Origin: Luteimonas sp. 9C
Lineage (GTDB): Bacteria; Pseudomonadota; Gammaproteobacteria; Xanthomonadales; Xanthomonadaceae
DNA length: 64,000 nt
Reading direction: 5' to 3'
NCBI RefSeq assembly: GCF_902506295.1
Contig: NZ_LR733312.1
Coordinates: 62,001-126,000 of the forward strand
Translations under genes and position numbers: made by a program
Notes under the pieces: generated by a model
The model's input: only the letters and a program-made list of their open reading frames with translations
The model's database searches: none
What the model was told of the DNA's origin: nothing
Shown: one piece after another, positions 43,405 to 52,492 of the stretch
How positions within the stretch are numbered: position 1 is the stretch's first letter
Layout of the letters: each line of letters starts with the position of its first letter

Positions 43405-46210
43405 TTCTGCGCGTCAATTTTTTTCGCGGACCACGTCCGTTGCAAGTTGGAGTCGACTGTTGAGCACACTTCAGAAATCTCAGGCAGGCGCCATCGCTGC
43501 GCTCGTGCCCGCCGGGGACATCGTGCTGCAGGTCGAGTCTGCACCCGCTGCCGAAGCTGCTTCCGTGCGGGAGAGTTCGGTGTTGCTTCGGCGTATGCCA
43601 AAGGATGGCGAAGCTCTGGACGCGCCTGTGGTCGAGACCGTTGGACTCGCGGTGCTCCAGAATTGCCGCTCGGGACAGATCGGGAGCCAGACCGGACGCG
43701 TTGGATTGGTGGTGCTGTCCGGCGCGCCTGTGCCGGAGTGGGCGGATATGCTCATCCAGATCGCCTTGGATCAGCGTGCAGTTGTCGAAGTCGGTTCCTG
43801 TCCTTCCGAAGCACTGAAGCAAATTGGTGAAATCTTCGGCAAGCACGGTTACACCAGCATGGCGGGCTACCGGGGCGGCTCGGTCGTCCTGCTGGTTCCC
43901 GCGCGTACGCGCGTCGAGATGGTGCGGCTCCATCTGTTTGCTGGCGCCGGCGGTCAGCCCAAGACTCTGGGCGACAGGGCATTGCTGGTGACGCCCCCTG
44001 TGATTACGCCGGTCGAGGACATGCGCGGACCATCCGCAGCCTCCGGCGCCGGAGACATGATGACTGCGAAGCCAGATGTAGCGGCTCGTGTGCGCGACAG
44101 CGCGGATGACGTCGCATCGCTGCATTCGGAACTGGCTGAACTGCGTCAGCATCTCGCAAGAGTCGAGCACCGCGCTGCCGGACAGATCGAGCTCCAGTCG
44201 CTTGAACTGTCCCGCCTGAAGGCGGAAATGCGCGCTCGAACGGACATGCTGCTTTCACGTCACGAGGCGTTGCTAAACGGACGGATCTTCAGCCTGCTTC
44301 GCCGCTTGTCGCGCATGCTTCAGTGGCAGGGCCTCGCGAGGGGAGGCGTCCCGTCGTTGCAGAAGGTCAATGCAAGCCTTGATGCGGGCTCCGAAATTCC
44401 TCGGGGCCGTCCGCGGCTGGAGCGCGATACCGGCGACGACCATCTCCCGCACGCGACGATTTCCCTTCAACCCGCTCGTGCTGCAGCGGATTCTGCGCAG
44501 CTACTGTCGCCCCAGGAAATTCCCCGTCCGCAGAGTGTACGGATTGCCGGCGTGTCTTATATGTCCCGAAAAAAAGGCGGCGTAGTGGGCGCGGAGGCAA
44601 CCTATCCGGGGGAGCCGCTTATCTCCGTCATCATGACGACGTATAACACCGAGCGTTATGTCGAAGCCGCGATTCGCTCGATACTCGAGCAGAGCTGGCG
44701 CAACTTGGAGCTTGTCGTCGTGGACGATTGCAGTTCCGACATGACGCGGACACGTGTAGAGGCGATGCAGAGGGTAGACAGCAGGATCAAGCTTTACTGT
44801 TTCGGCGAGAATAACGGCACGTATTTCTGCAAGAATTTTGGTATCACCAGGTCGACCGGCTCGATCGTAACCTTCATGGATAGTGATGATGTGTCGCTAC
44901 CAGCTCGTATCGAGAAGCAGTTTCACGCGCTCAATCGTAGCGGCGTCGCCGTCAGCACCTGCAACCATGTCCGGCAGAATGAAGAGGACGGAAGCACGAT
45001 TCTGATCAACGGCGTTGCCGAGCGTGTCGCTTACATCAGTCAAATGGTGAAAAAAAGTGTTATCGAAGAGATCGGATACTTTGACACCGTCAGGACTTCC
45101 GCCGACGATGAATTCCTGCGTCGCGTTCGCATGACGTATGGGCTTGACGCCCAAGTTAATGTAAAAGACGTGTTGTATATAGCGTTACTGCGAGATGGGT
45201 CGTTGACGCGAGACCCGGCGAATGCGATCAATTTCGTTCAGGACCGAAACGCCGCGCAGAGTTTTCTGTCACCACAGCGACGGCACTATGCGGCAATGTG
45301 CGACAAATGGCACAAGCATCTTGATGGCATGGGTTTGCGTCCCTACATGCCGTTCCCTGTGGTGCGGCGCCCGTATCCCGTTTTCGGGCGGCTGCTTGTG
45401 GGAGAAGGTCGTTACGACGGCAACGCGATCACCGCGTGCATGGCCACATATCCTCCGCGGGAAGAAAAGTTGCGCGTCGTCGTGGCTGCGCTGCTGCCGC
45501 AGGTGGATTCCATCAATATCTATCTCAACGGATACGACGAAGTACCAGCTTTTCTCAAGCATTCCCGCATTAATGCCGTGATCAATGGCCCTGATCTGAG
45601 GGACAATGGAAAGTTTCATTTTACCAAGGATGTGCCGGATGGCTTCTGCTTTACCGTTGACGACGACATCGCCTATCCCCCCGACTATGTGCAGAGCCTG
45701 ATACGGAAAGTCGAGTTCTACGAACGCAAGGCGATCGTCGGTTTGCACGGAACGGTCTATGCAAAGCCGATCAGGAGCTTCTTTCGTGGACGGACATTGC
45801 TTCATTTCGAGGAAAGCCTCGCCACGGATACGGTTGTGAATCAGTTGGGCACTGGCACCGTCGCCTTTCATACGGATCTTTTGCGCCCCGAGCTCAAATG
45901 GTTCGAAACCACCGGGATGGCCGACGTATGGCTGGCGCTGGAAGCCCGGCGACGTCGCATTCCACTGGTAGCGATCGCACGAGAGGCGCATTGGTTGCTG
46001 CCGATCGGATCGGAGGAAACCACGCTCTTCAGAGAGTTTCGGAAAAACGACGATATGCAGACCGAAGTCGTGCGTCAGCTGGCGCCTTGGAGGGAAGAGC
46101 TCAGCCGAGAGCTCGCGGTCTCGGTCGCGGAAAAGAAGCAGGTTCTGGGCGAGAGTTATGCTCGGCTACTGCCTAATCTCGGTGTCGGCGATGCGGCCCG
46201 AAGGGCATAA
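43394..46210 (+). CDS. Bifunctional glycosyltransferase with two GT-A modules
   Basis: 938 aa. N-terminal ~390 residues hold an unrecognised region plus a coiled coil (about 230-300). A GT2 domain starts at ~409 (LISVIMTTYNTERYVEAAIRSIL) with catalytic DSDD at 496-499. A second, different glycosyltransferase-like module follows (about 650-860) with ITACMATYPPREEKL and FTVDDDIAYP (acidic cluster D756-D758). Two separate catalytic centres in one polypeptide suggest a polymerase-like role adding two linkages. The GTG at 43394 is directly next to its GGGAGG; a TTG at 43460 with GGAG 7 nt upstream may be the real start (916 aa). Confidence 0.85.
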   Translation: MESDSARQFFSRTTSVASWSRLLSTLQKSQAGAIAALVPAGDIVLQVESAPAAEAASVRESSVLLRRMPKDGEALDAPVVETVGLAVLQNCRSGQIGSQTGRVGLVVLSGAPVPEWADMLIQIALDQRAVVEVGSCPSEALKQIGEIFGKHGYTSMAGYRGGSVVLLVPARTRVEMVRLHLFAGAGGQPKTLGDRALLVTPPVITPVEDMRGPSAASGAGDMMTAKPDVAARVRDSADDVASLHSELAELRQHLARVEHRAAGQIELQSLELSRLKAEMRARTDMLLSRHEALLNGRIFSLLRRLSRMLQWQGLARGGVPSLQKVNASLDAGSEIPRGRPRLERDTGDDHLPHATISLQPARAAADSAQLLSPQEIPRPQSVRIAGVSYMSRKKGGVVGAEATYPGEPLISVIMTTYNTERYVEAAIRSILEQSWRNLELVVVDDCSSDMTRTRVEAMQRVDSRIKLYCFGENNGTYFCKNFGITRSTGSIVTFMDSDDVSLPARIEKQFHALNRSGVAVSTCNHVRQNEEDGSTILINGVAERVAYISQMVKKSVIEEIGYFDTVRTSADDEFLRRVRMTYGLDAQVNVKDVLYIALLRDGSLTRDPANAINFVQDRNAAQSFLSPQRRHYAAMCDKWHKHLDGMGLRPYMPFPVVRRPYPVFGRLLVGEGRYDGNAITACMATYPPREEKLRVVVAALLPQVDSINIYLNGYDEVPAFLKHSRINAVINGPDLRDNGKFHFTKDVPDGFCFTVDDDIAYPPDYVQSLIRKVEFYERKAIVGLHGTVYAKPIRSFFRGRTLLHFEESLATDTVVNQLGTGTVAFHTDLLRPELKWFETTGMADVWLALEARRRRIPLVAIAREAHWLLPIGSEETTLFREFRKNDDMQTEVVRQLAPWREELSRELAVSVAEKKQVLGESYARLLPNLGVGDAARRA

Positions 46211-46240
46211 ATTCATATGGGCAGCGCATTGGAGCGAAAT

Positions 46241-47737
46241 ATGTCTGGATTCATGACGGTACGCAGACTGGGAGGGGGCATTCTCGCAATTGCCGGGGTG
46301 GCCGGAATTGCAGTGGGCATTCTATCCAGCACCACCTCCTACCTTGTTCTGGGCGCCTTGGCACTGTGGCTCCTTGTGTTCGGTGGAATCGCCTCCCTGC
46401 TCCAACGCGCAGGCTTGCTGATCAGGATGATCGCTGCTACGCGCGCTGACCTCGAGGGCCTCGCTCTTGGACAGCAGCGCCTGTCCGGCGAACTGCGTGA
46501 AAGGATGACGGTGGTGGAGCAGGCGCATCGTCGAGCCATCGGCCTCGCCCAAGACGAGACAGTTCGCCTCCGGAAGGACATGAAGCGGAGTCTCGCTGGA
46601 ATTGAGGGTTACTTTGCAACGCTCGCGGACGACCAAGCCGGAGCTGCGACCATCCAGACCGCCAATCAGCTCTCGATCATCTCGATGCTCGTAGATGCGA
46701 CAAGCAACCAGCGCAGGATGGAGGACGAGACGCGCCGCGGCCTGATGGAGCACTCCGGGCTGGCGATGCGCGTCTTCAGGGATATACACAGTGAGCTCGA
46801 GACTCGCCAAGGGTCCATGGACGATGCTGTGAAACATCTCGGACGCCAGTCCAGCGAGATCGGCGAATTGAAGTCAGTCATCGAATCCATCGACCGTAAG
46901 TTGAGCGATGCCGGCAACAGCCTGCGGCATATCGAAGCGACGCACTACGGCGTTGATACGGCCAACAAGAGTCTGGCCGAATTGCAGGCGGCATACGAAG
47001 CGGACAAGAAAAAGCTCTTGGCGCTAACTCGCGATGAAAAAATGTTGCGCAGCATTTCTAGGCGGGGGATGCAGTGGCTCAAATACGAAACCGTCCGCGA
47101 GGTCGAAGCGGTATTGCAGCTTCGCCAGATGCTTCAGGTTGAATCTCAGACGCCGCTCCTGGGTGGGTGGGCAATGGATCCCGAATCTGTCTACGGTCTA
47201 GTGCAGTTGCTCACAGAACGACGGCCGCAACGTGTTGTCGAGCTGGGGAGTGGCGCGTCCACCGTCTGGGTCGCGATGGCGCTGCGCCGTTGCGGCACCG
47301 GCAAAATCATTTCCTACGACCACTTGCCCGAGTACGCTGAGCAGACCCGCCAGGCTTTGCGCAGGGCGGGGCTGGAAGATTGGGCAGAAGTAAGGCACGC
47401 GCCGCTGGCGGAGGTGGCTGTCGGCACCGAAACCTATATCTGGTATTCGATAGAGGACGTGGCCGGGGACGCACCTATCGAAGTTCTGATGGTGGATGGC
47501 CCACCTGCATCGACGGGTGCGCTGGCGCGATATCCAGCCGTCCCCCGATTTTTCGAAGCATTGGGCGACCAATCCCTTGTGATCGTCGACGACGCGACCA
47601 GGTCCGACGAGAAACAAATGCTTGAACGCTGGGGCAATGAGTTTCCGCGTCTCAGGCCTGTAGACAATCTCGGTACCAGAACGGTGGTGTTGGCCCTTGA
47701 GTCGAAGCCAGCGGCAGCCGTACTGGCCGACTCGTGA
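46241..47737 (+). CDS. Membrane-anchored coiled-coil SAM methyltransferase
   Basis: 498 aa from the ATG at 46241 (GGAG 6 nt upstream; ATG 46217 has none at proper spacing). Residues ~8-60 contain two membrane segments, ~60-300 a long coiled coil, and ~320-490 a class I methyltransferase with motif I VVELGSGASTVW (332-343) and VLMVDGPP. The layout (membrane tether, coiled coil, methyltransferase) recalls the WbdD chain-terminating methyltransferase/coiled-coil ruler of E. coli O8/O9a, though the order and fold differ and no kinase is present. Probably methylates the O-chain at the inner membrane. Confidence 0.82.
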   Translation: MSGFMTVRRLGGGILAIAGVAGIAVGILSSTTSYLVLGALALWLLVFGGIASLLQRAGLLIRMIAATRADLEGLALGQQRLSGELRERMTVVEQAHRRAIGLAQDETVRLRKDMKRSLAGIEGYFATLADDQAGAATIQTANQLSIISMLVDATSNQRRMEDETRRGLMEHSGLAMRVFRDIHSELETRQGSMDDAVKHLGRQSSEIGELKSVIESIDRKLSDAGNSLRHIEATHYGVDTANKSLAELQAAYEADKKKLLALTRDEKMLRSISRRGMQWLKYETVREVEAVLQLRQMLQVESQTPLLGGWAMDPESVYGLVQLLTERRPQRVVELGSGASTVWVAMALRRCGTGKIISYDHLPEYAEQTRQALRRAGLEDWAEVRHAPLAEVAVGTETYIWYSIEDVAGDAPIEVLMVDGPPASTGALARYPAVPRFFEALGDQSLVIVDDATRSDEKQMLERWGNEFPRLRPVDNLGTRTVVLALESKPAAAVLADS

Positions 47738-50157
47738 AACAAGATATTGCCGGCAGTCTCGCCCCCAGATTGATTCGGCACATGCTCGGTACCCTCACCG
47801 GTCCCAAAGAGCACGCCGCTTTCGACGCAACGGCGCTACGCATGCGTTCTGCACCGGCGCGTGACGTGCTTGCGTGGCTCGCATCGGGTGGTGCCGCAGG
47901 GCTGGACGCTGTCCTTTCGATCGCGCATCTCGCCGTGCACGATCTAGCGTCGCCTGAAGCCGGCAGGTGGCGCACCTTCGATCCGACCGCCGCATCCAGG
48001 CTGGCCAGGCTGTTCGCCGTGCAGGACATCTTTGCCGGCGACCGTCGCGATGCCCATGCCATCTACCAGGCCATCGTCAATGTGCACGGCCCGCGCGCCT
48101 TGCCGCGGCGCCACGTCAATACAGCTTTGCAGGTCGCGCTGTCTGTAGCGGATTACAAGGCCGCGGTCGCTTTGCTGGCTCTCCTGCCGCAGGAGAGTTA
48201 CGACCACCGCTTCGCCCTGTGCGACCTCGCCAACCCCTTTTCCGGCAGTCCGCATGCGTCGATGGAGCGTTGGTCGGCACGGCTGAACGCGATTCTGTGG
48301 GAAAAACGGGTCGCGCCCGTCCATGTCGTGCCTGGCGCGCCTTCCCCGTTCGATGGACTTGCCTGCGATCTCGCAGCGGGGGCCAGAGACGGTCCTCGGG
48401 TGACCGTTGCGGTCAGCAGCTGGCATCCCGACGCGAGCCTGTTGTCCGCCGTCGGTTCGATCGTCAGGCAGACCTGGCGGAACCTTGAAATCCTGCTGGT
48501 GGACGATGGTTCGCCTGCAGAGTATGACGCCACTCTTGCTGCTGCGGTCGCGCTGGATCCCGCTCGCATCCGGCTCATCAAGCAGGAGGTCAACGGCGGT
48601 ACATATGCAGCGCGCAACCGTGCGCTGGCGGAGGCATCGGGAATTTACTTCACCGTGCACGATTCCGACGACTGGGCACATCCCGGTCGCATCGAACGAC
48701 AGGTGTCCGCGTTGCTTTCGGACGCGTCCCTTGTTGCGACGTACTGCACTGGTCTGCGTACCGACGATGACCTGTTGGTCAGCCTGCCTGGCGTGCCGGC
48801 GTTCCGAACGAATGAATCCTCGCTGTTGTACCGGCGTGAGCCGGTCATGGAAGCCATTGGCTATTACGACCCCTCCCGCAAGGGCGCCGATACTGAATTC
48901 TCAACGCGCCTTCGACTGCATTTCGGCGAGCAGCGCGTCGCGACGCTTCCAGATATCCTGACATTCATCCGTCTCAGCAAAGGGTCGCTGTCTAGGGCGG
49001 AATTCAGGCCCGGCTGGCGGCATCCCGCGCGTGCCACGTATCGCCGCAGTTTCGAGGCTTGGCATGATCGCAATTCCAACCTCGCCATTCGCAGCCTGGA
49101 TCCCGCCGGCCAAAAGTTCGCCCGGCCAGCGCGTTTTGATCCTGAACCCCGACCAAGCACCGCTTTCGACTTCGCGTATCTGTCCGATCATCGGCTGTCG
49201 GCACCGGGAGTAGGCCGGGTGGCGGAAGAGCTCGCGGTATTGGCCGAAGGTCAGATCCGGGTCGCCATCGTTCAGCAGGATCTGTTCACGCACCTTTCTC
49301 CAATTGCAGTTGAGCCGTACGCGGTATACCTGCAGGACATGCTCCAACGCCAAGAGGTCGAGGAGATCGACCTAGGGGGCAGTGCTCACGTGGAGACACT
49401 CGTGGTCACCTCCCCTGCGTTGCTGACCTACATGACGCAGCTGCGCACGCCCATGACCATAGGCAAGGTCATCCTGATCGACGACCCCGATGAGGCTATC
49501 AACGCCCATGTCGGTTACGACAGAAGCCTCTGTGAACGGGCCTGCAGGATCATCTTCGGCTGTGATCCCTGCTGGATACAGCGCGAACGCGACAGCGAAC
49601 CGGCGGCTGCCGTGTCATGGCCTCGCGCGGTGGCGTACCGGCACTGGCGATCGCCCCTGCGTGAGACATTGGATTCGCGTGACCCCGTCCTTGGCCTCGC
49701 GTTGCCGGTGGCGGGTGACATGCGGCTCTGGCTTGACCGCCTGGCCGAACTGCACGCGTTTCCGGTACTCGTCTGGGATATGACAGATGGTACGAAGACC
49801 GAGTGCCTGCCTGCGGCATGGACCGTCTACCGCGCCGGTTCGACTGCATGGCCCACCTTTCTCGCTCTCGTCGACTTCTGGATCGACATGAACCTACCCC
49901 GACAGGGCTCGCCGCCTGCACTCGCTGTCCTGCAGGCGCTCATGGCCGGTTGCATTCCCGTGCTGGAGCTAGGCTGGCAGGTACAATACGGCGATGCCGC
50001 GGTGTACGCGGCCCCTTCCGCCCTGGCCTGCGTCGTCCAGACGCTCGGCTCCAGTCCGCAGCTTCGCCGCAGTGCGCTGGAGCAGGGGCCCGCATTCGTC
50101 GACCGCACCGCAGGTCCTGCTGCGTTCGGCAGCAGGGTGCGCGCGTTAACAACATGA
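47734..50157 (+). CDS. Large GT2-family glycosyltransferase
   Basis: 807 aa. Residues 1-215 are a helical, tetratricopeptide-like N-terminus (LFAVQDIFAGDRRDAHAIYQ, ALPRRHVNTALQVALSVADYKAAVALLAL). A GT2 domain covers ~222-430 with RVTVAVSSWHPDASLLSAVGSI and the acidic DSDD at 310-313. The last ~330 residues are unrecognised but resemble a GT-B-like half with ALQALMAGCIPVLELG, a phrase typical of the nucleotide-binding end of GT-B proteins. Starts with GTG in a GTGA overlap with the methyltransferase gene. Confidence 0.82.
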   Translation: MKQDIAGSLAPRLIRHMLGTLTGPKEHAAFDATALRMRSAPARDVLAWLASGGAAGLDAVLSIAHLAVHDLASPEAGRWRTFDPTAASRLARLFAVQDIFAGDRRDAHAIYQAIVNVHGPRALPRRHVNTALQVALSVADYKAAVALLALLPQESYDHRFALCDLANPFSGSPHASMERWSARLNAILWEKRVAPVHVVPGAPSPFDGLACDLAAGARDGPRVTVAVSSWHPDASLLSAVGSIVRQTWRNLEILLVDDGSPAEYDATLAAAVALDPARIRLIKQEVNGGTYAARNRALAEASGIYFTVHDSDDWAHPGRIERQVSALLSDASLVATYCTGLRTDDDLLVSLPGVPAFRTNESSLLYRREPVMEAIGYYDPSRKGADTEFSTRLRLHFGEQRVATLPDILTFIRLSKGSLSRAEFRPGWRHPARATYRRSFEAWHDRNSNLAIRSLDPAGQKFARPARFDPEPRPSTAFDFAYLSDHRLSAPGVGRVAEELAVLAEGQIRVAIVQQDLFTHLSPIAVEPYAVYLQDMLQRQEVEEIDLGGSAHVETLVVTSPALLTYMTQLRTPMTIGKVILIDDPDEAINAHVGYDRSLCERACRIIFGCDPCWIQRERDSEPAAAVSWPRAVAYRHWRSPLRETLDSRDPVLGLALPVAGDMRLWLDRLAELHAFPVLVWDMTDGTKTECLPAAWTVYRAGSTAWPTFLALVDFWIDMNLPRQGSPPALAVLQALMAGCIPVLELGWQVQYGDAAVYAAPSALACVVQTLGSSPQLRRSALEQGPAFVDRTAGPAAFGSRVRALTT

Positions 50158-50172
50158 CAGGAACTTGACCAC

Positions 50173-51459
50173 ATGATCGTAAATTCCAGCGCCGAGAAGC
50201 GCCTGGCCATCGTCGGGCTCGGCTACGTGGGCTTGCCGCTTGCGGTGGCATTCGGGCGCAAGCGGGACGTAGTCGGCTACGACATCAGTGGCGATCGCGT
50301 CGAAGAGTTGGGTAAGGGGCACGATCGCACCCTCGAAGTCGATGCCGATGAACTGGCAGCCGCATCCAGGCTCACCTTCACCTGCCACCTCGACAAGATC
50401 CGCGACTGCAGCGTCTTCATCATTACGGTGCCGACGCCCATCGATACGGCGCGCCGTCCCGATTTCGATCCGCTGTTGAAGTCCAGCGCGGCGATCGGTT
50501 CGATCCTCAAGCGCGGCGACATCGTGATCTACGAGTCCACGGTCTACCCGGGCGTGACCGAAGAGGTGTGCGTGCCGGTGCTGGAGGAGGTATCGGGCCT
50601 CAAGTTCAACGAGGACTTCTATTGCGGGTATAGCCCGGAGCGGATCAATCCGGGCGACAAGGAGCGCACTGTCACCAAGATCACCAAGGTAACGGCGGGT
50701 TCCACGCCCGAGATCGCGGATTATGTCGACGAGCTGTACGCCTCGATCATCGAAGCTGGTACGCACAAGGCCAGTTCGATTCGTGTTGCCGAGGCAGCGA
50801 AGGTCATCGAGAACACCCAGCGCGACGTCAACATCGCGCTGATGAACGAGCTCGCACGCATCTTCAATCGCATCGGCATCGACACGCACGAAGTGCTGGC
50901 GGCGGCCGGCACGAAGTGGAATTTCATGCCGTTCTCGCCGGGACTGGTTGGAGGCCATTGCATCGGGGTGGATCCTTATTACCTCGCCCACAAGGCGGCA
51001 ATGCTCGGCTACAACCCAGAACTGATTCTTGCTGCACGTCGAATCAATGACGAAATGGGCCCATACGTGGCGAGCCAAGTCATGAAGCTGATGGCGCAAT
51101 CCCGCATCAACATTGTGGATTCGCGGATTCTGGTGCTGGGGCTCGCATTCAAGGAGAACTGTCCGGACGTTCGCAATACCAAGGTCGTGGACGTGATCGA
51201 AGAACTGCGGACCACCAATGCGACCGTGGACATCCATGACCCATGGGTGGACGCTGCCGAGGCAATGCATGAATACGGGATTGGGCTGCTGCGCCATCCC
51301 GGAGCAGGTCAGTACGACGCCGTCGTGCTGGCGGTCGGGCACAAGGAATTCGTTCCTGATGGTTCTAGCGGCACGGTTGAATCGTTCCTCAAGCCCGGCG
51401 GAATCATCTTCGACGTCAAGGGCGTGCTGCCTCGTTCTGAGAACGTCTTCAGGCTGTAA
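50173..51459 (+). CDS. tviB: UDP-N-acetyl-hexosamine dehydrogenase, TviB/WbpO-like
   Basis: 428 aa nucleotide-sugar 6-dehydrogenase: NAD Rossmann motif AIVGLGYVGLPLAVAFG, substrate region FYCGYSPERINPGDKE, catalytic Cys C263 in LVGGHCIGVDPYYLAHK, and a C-terminal UDP-binding domain with LGLAFKENCPDVRNTK. The closest relatives by sequence pattern are TviB and WbpO, which oxidise UDP-GlcNAc or UDP-GalNAc to the uronic acids, rather than WecC. The presence of wecB in the same island leaves UDP-ManNAc possible. Indicates an N-acetyl-hexosaminuronic acid in the O-chain. Confidence 0.93.
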   Translation: MIVNSSAEKRLAIVGLGYVGLPLAVAFGRKRDVVGYDISGDRVEELGKGHDRTLEVDADELAAASRLTFTCHLDKIRDCSVFIITVPTPIDTARRPDFDPLLKSSAAIGSILKRGDIVIYESTVYPGVTEEVCVPVLEEVSGLKFNEDFYCGYSPERINPGDKERTVTKITKVTAGSTPEIADYVDELYASIIEAGTHKASSIRVAEAAKVIENTQRDVNIALMNELARIFNRIGIDTHEVLAAAGTKWNFMPFSPGLVGGHCIGVDPYYLAHKAAMLGYNPELILAARRINDEMGPYVASQVMKLMAQSRINIVDSRILVLGLAFKENCPDVRNTKVVDVIEELRTTNATVDIHDPWVDAAEAMHEYGIGLLRHPGAGQYDAVVLAVGHKEFVPDGSSGTVESFLKPGGIIFDVKGVLPRSENVFRL

Positions 51460-51483
51460 CCACCGACCATTCAAGGAAAGGAC

Positions 51484-51978
51484 ATGTCCAGTTTTGCGTC
51501 GAAAGCTTTTATCGTAGTTGCCGCGCTCGCCGCCGCAGCTTGCGCCCCGGATCGGAGTGACGTCGAGGAGAGCGCTGCAGCACCTGCCGCCGAGGCCGCT
51601 GCGGCACCGCAAGCCGCCACTCCGCCCGCTGTCGTGGAAGAGGCGCAGGCCATCCCCGGTCGACAGGTCGCGTTGCTGGGCGCGGTGGTCGATATCCCGT
51701 TCGAGCACCGGCAGGTCTACGATCGCGTCCGGCCGGGGCCGAACGATGTGCCCGAACGGCAGATTGGGCTTGCCTCGGCGAGCACCGACCATAAAGCGCT
51801 CGCCGCAGAGCTTGAGAGCGCTCTCAAACTGGCAGGCTTCGAAACGCGTACGAACGAAAGTAAGGACGAGTGGGTCTGGATCACTGTTTCCAGCGGTGCG
51901 GGCCAAGCTAAGGTGGCAGTCCGCCCAGATAGCAAAAAACCAGAAAGCGTTATTGTCTTCAAAATTCCTCAATCCTAA
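51484..51978 (+). CDS. Small lipoprotein, unknown family
   Basis: 164 aa; type II signal peptide with lipobox AAAC (Cys20, in ALAAAACAPDRS), an Ala/Pro-rich linker (about 25-60) and a ~100-aa globular domain with LAAELESALKLAGFETRTNE and GAGQAKVAVRPD. The same overall plan, and a short similar stretch, occurs in the lipoprotein at 58474. 24 bp after tviB, so co-transcribed; an accessory role in polysaccharide export or assembly is possible but not shown. Confidence 0.75.
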   Translation: MSSFASKAFIVVAALAAAACAPDRSDVEESAAAPAAEAAAAPQAATPPAVVEEAQAIPGRQVALLGAVVDIPFEHRQVYDRVRPGPNDVPERQIGLASASTDHKALAAELESALKLAGFETRTNESKDEWVWITVSSGAGQAKVAVRPDSKKPESVIVFKIPQS

Positions 51979-52492
51979 CGATGCAGCTGGCGCCGCAAGT
52001 GCACAACTTGCGGGATCGTAATCTGCTACTTGGAGTGGCATCGTTAGAATATAAAGAGCGTAATTGCCGCTAGTGGCGCGCGTTATCCGTGGCGGGCGGA
52101 GGCGCCGGCCAAATGTATCGGGGCCGGGTTGACCTGGCGACGCAAAGAGCGGTTCTCAGTCTATGTCCGCGACATCTGATCCTTCTTATTCTCGCTGGGC
52201 ATCATCCAATGAACGGGTGTATAGCTGAAGTTTGCTTCGCGCGTCCAAGAGCTCGCAGGCTAGGACTAAATCTTAAGCCGCTGGTTCGCGAGGGTAGCGG
52301 TTGGCCTCGCGGCAAGAGATTAAGTCGTTGCATGCGCTCCGAATTTTCCGCAATTGATTGCTGCGGGCCAAGGGACATCAGGCATTTCGACGCATGAGGT
52401 ATGCGGCTCGTCACGCAGGACCAAGCGCAGACTAGGCCTTTGTCAAGCGATCTGCTTAGTGATTTCGTATAAAAAATTAATGAGAGGTCGCA
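51979..52492. other. 514-bp AT-richer spacer, no gene recognised
   Basis: This spacer is clearly richer in A+T than the genes to its left. It holds one short open frame (52089-52397) without family resemblance or a ribosome site, a stem-loop CGCGAGG/CCTCGCG at 52287-52311, and a TATAAAAAATT stretch at about 52468-52478 that may be a promoter for the next gene. It could be the scar of gene loss or of an insertion. Confidence 0.5.

Noticed and set aside
52089-52397. 102-codon open frame in the AT-rich spacer
   Set aside because: No ribosome site, Cys/Arg/Leu-rich product without any motif; kept only as a description of the spacer.
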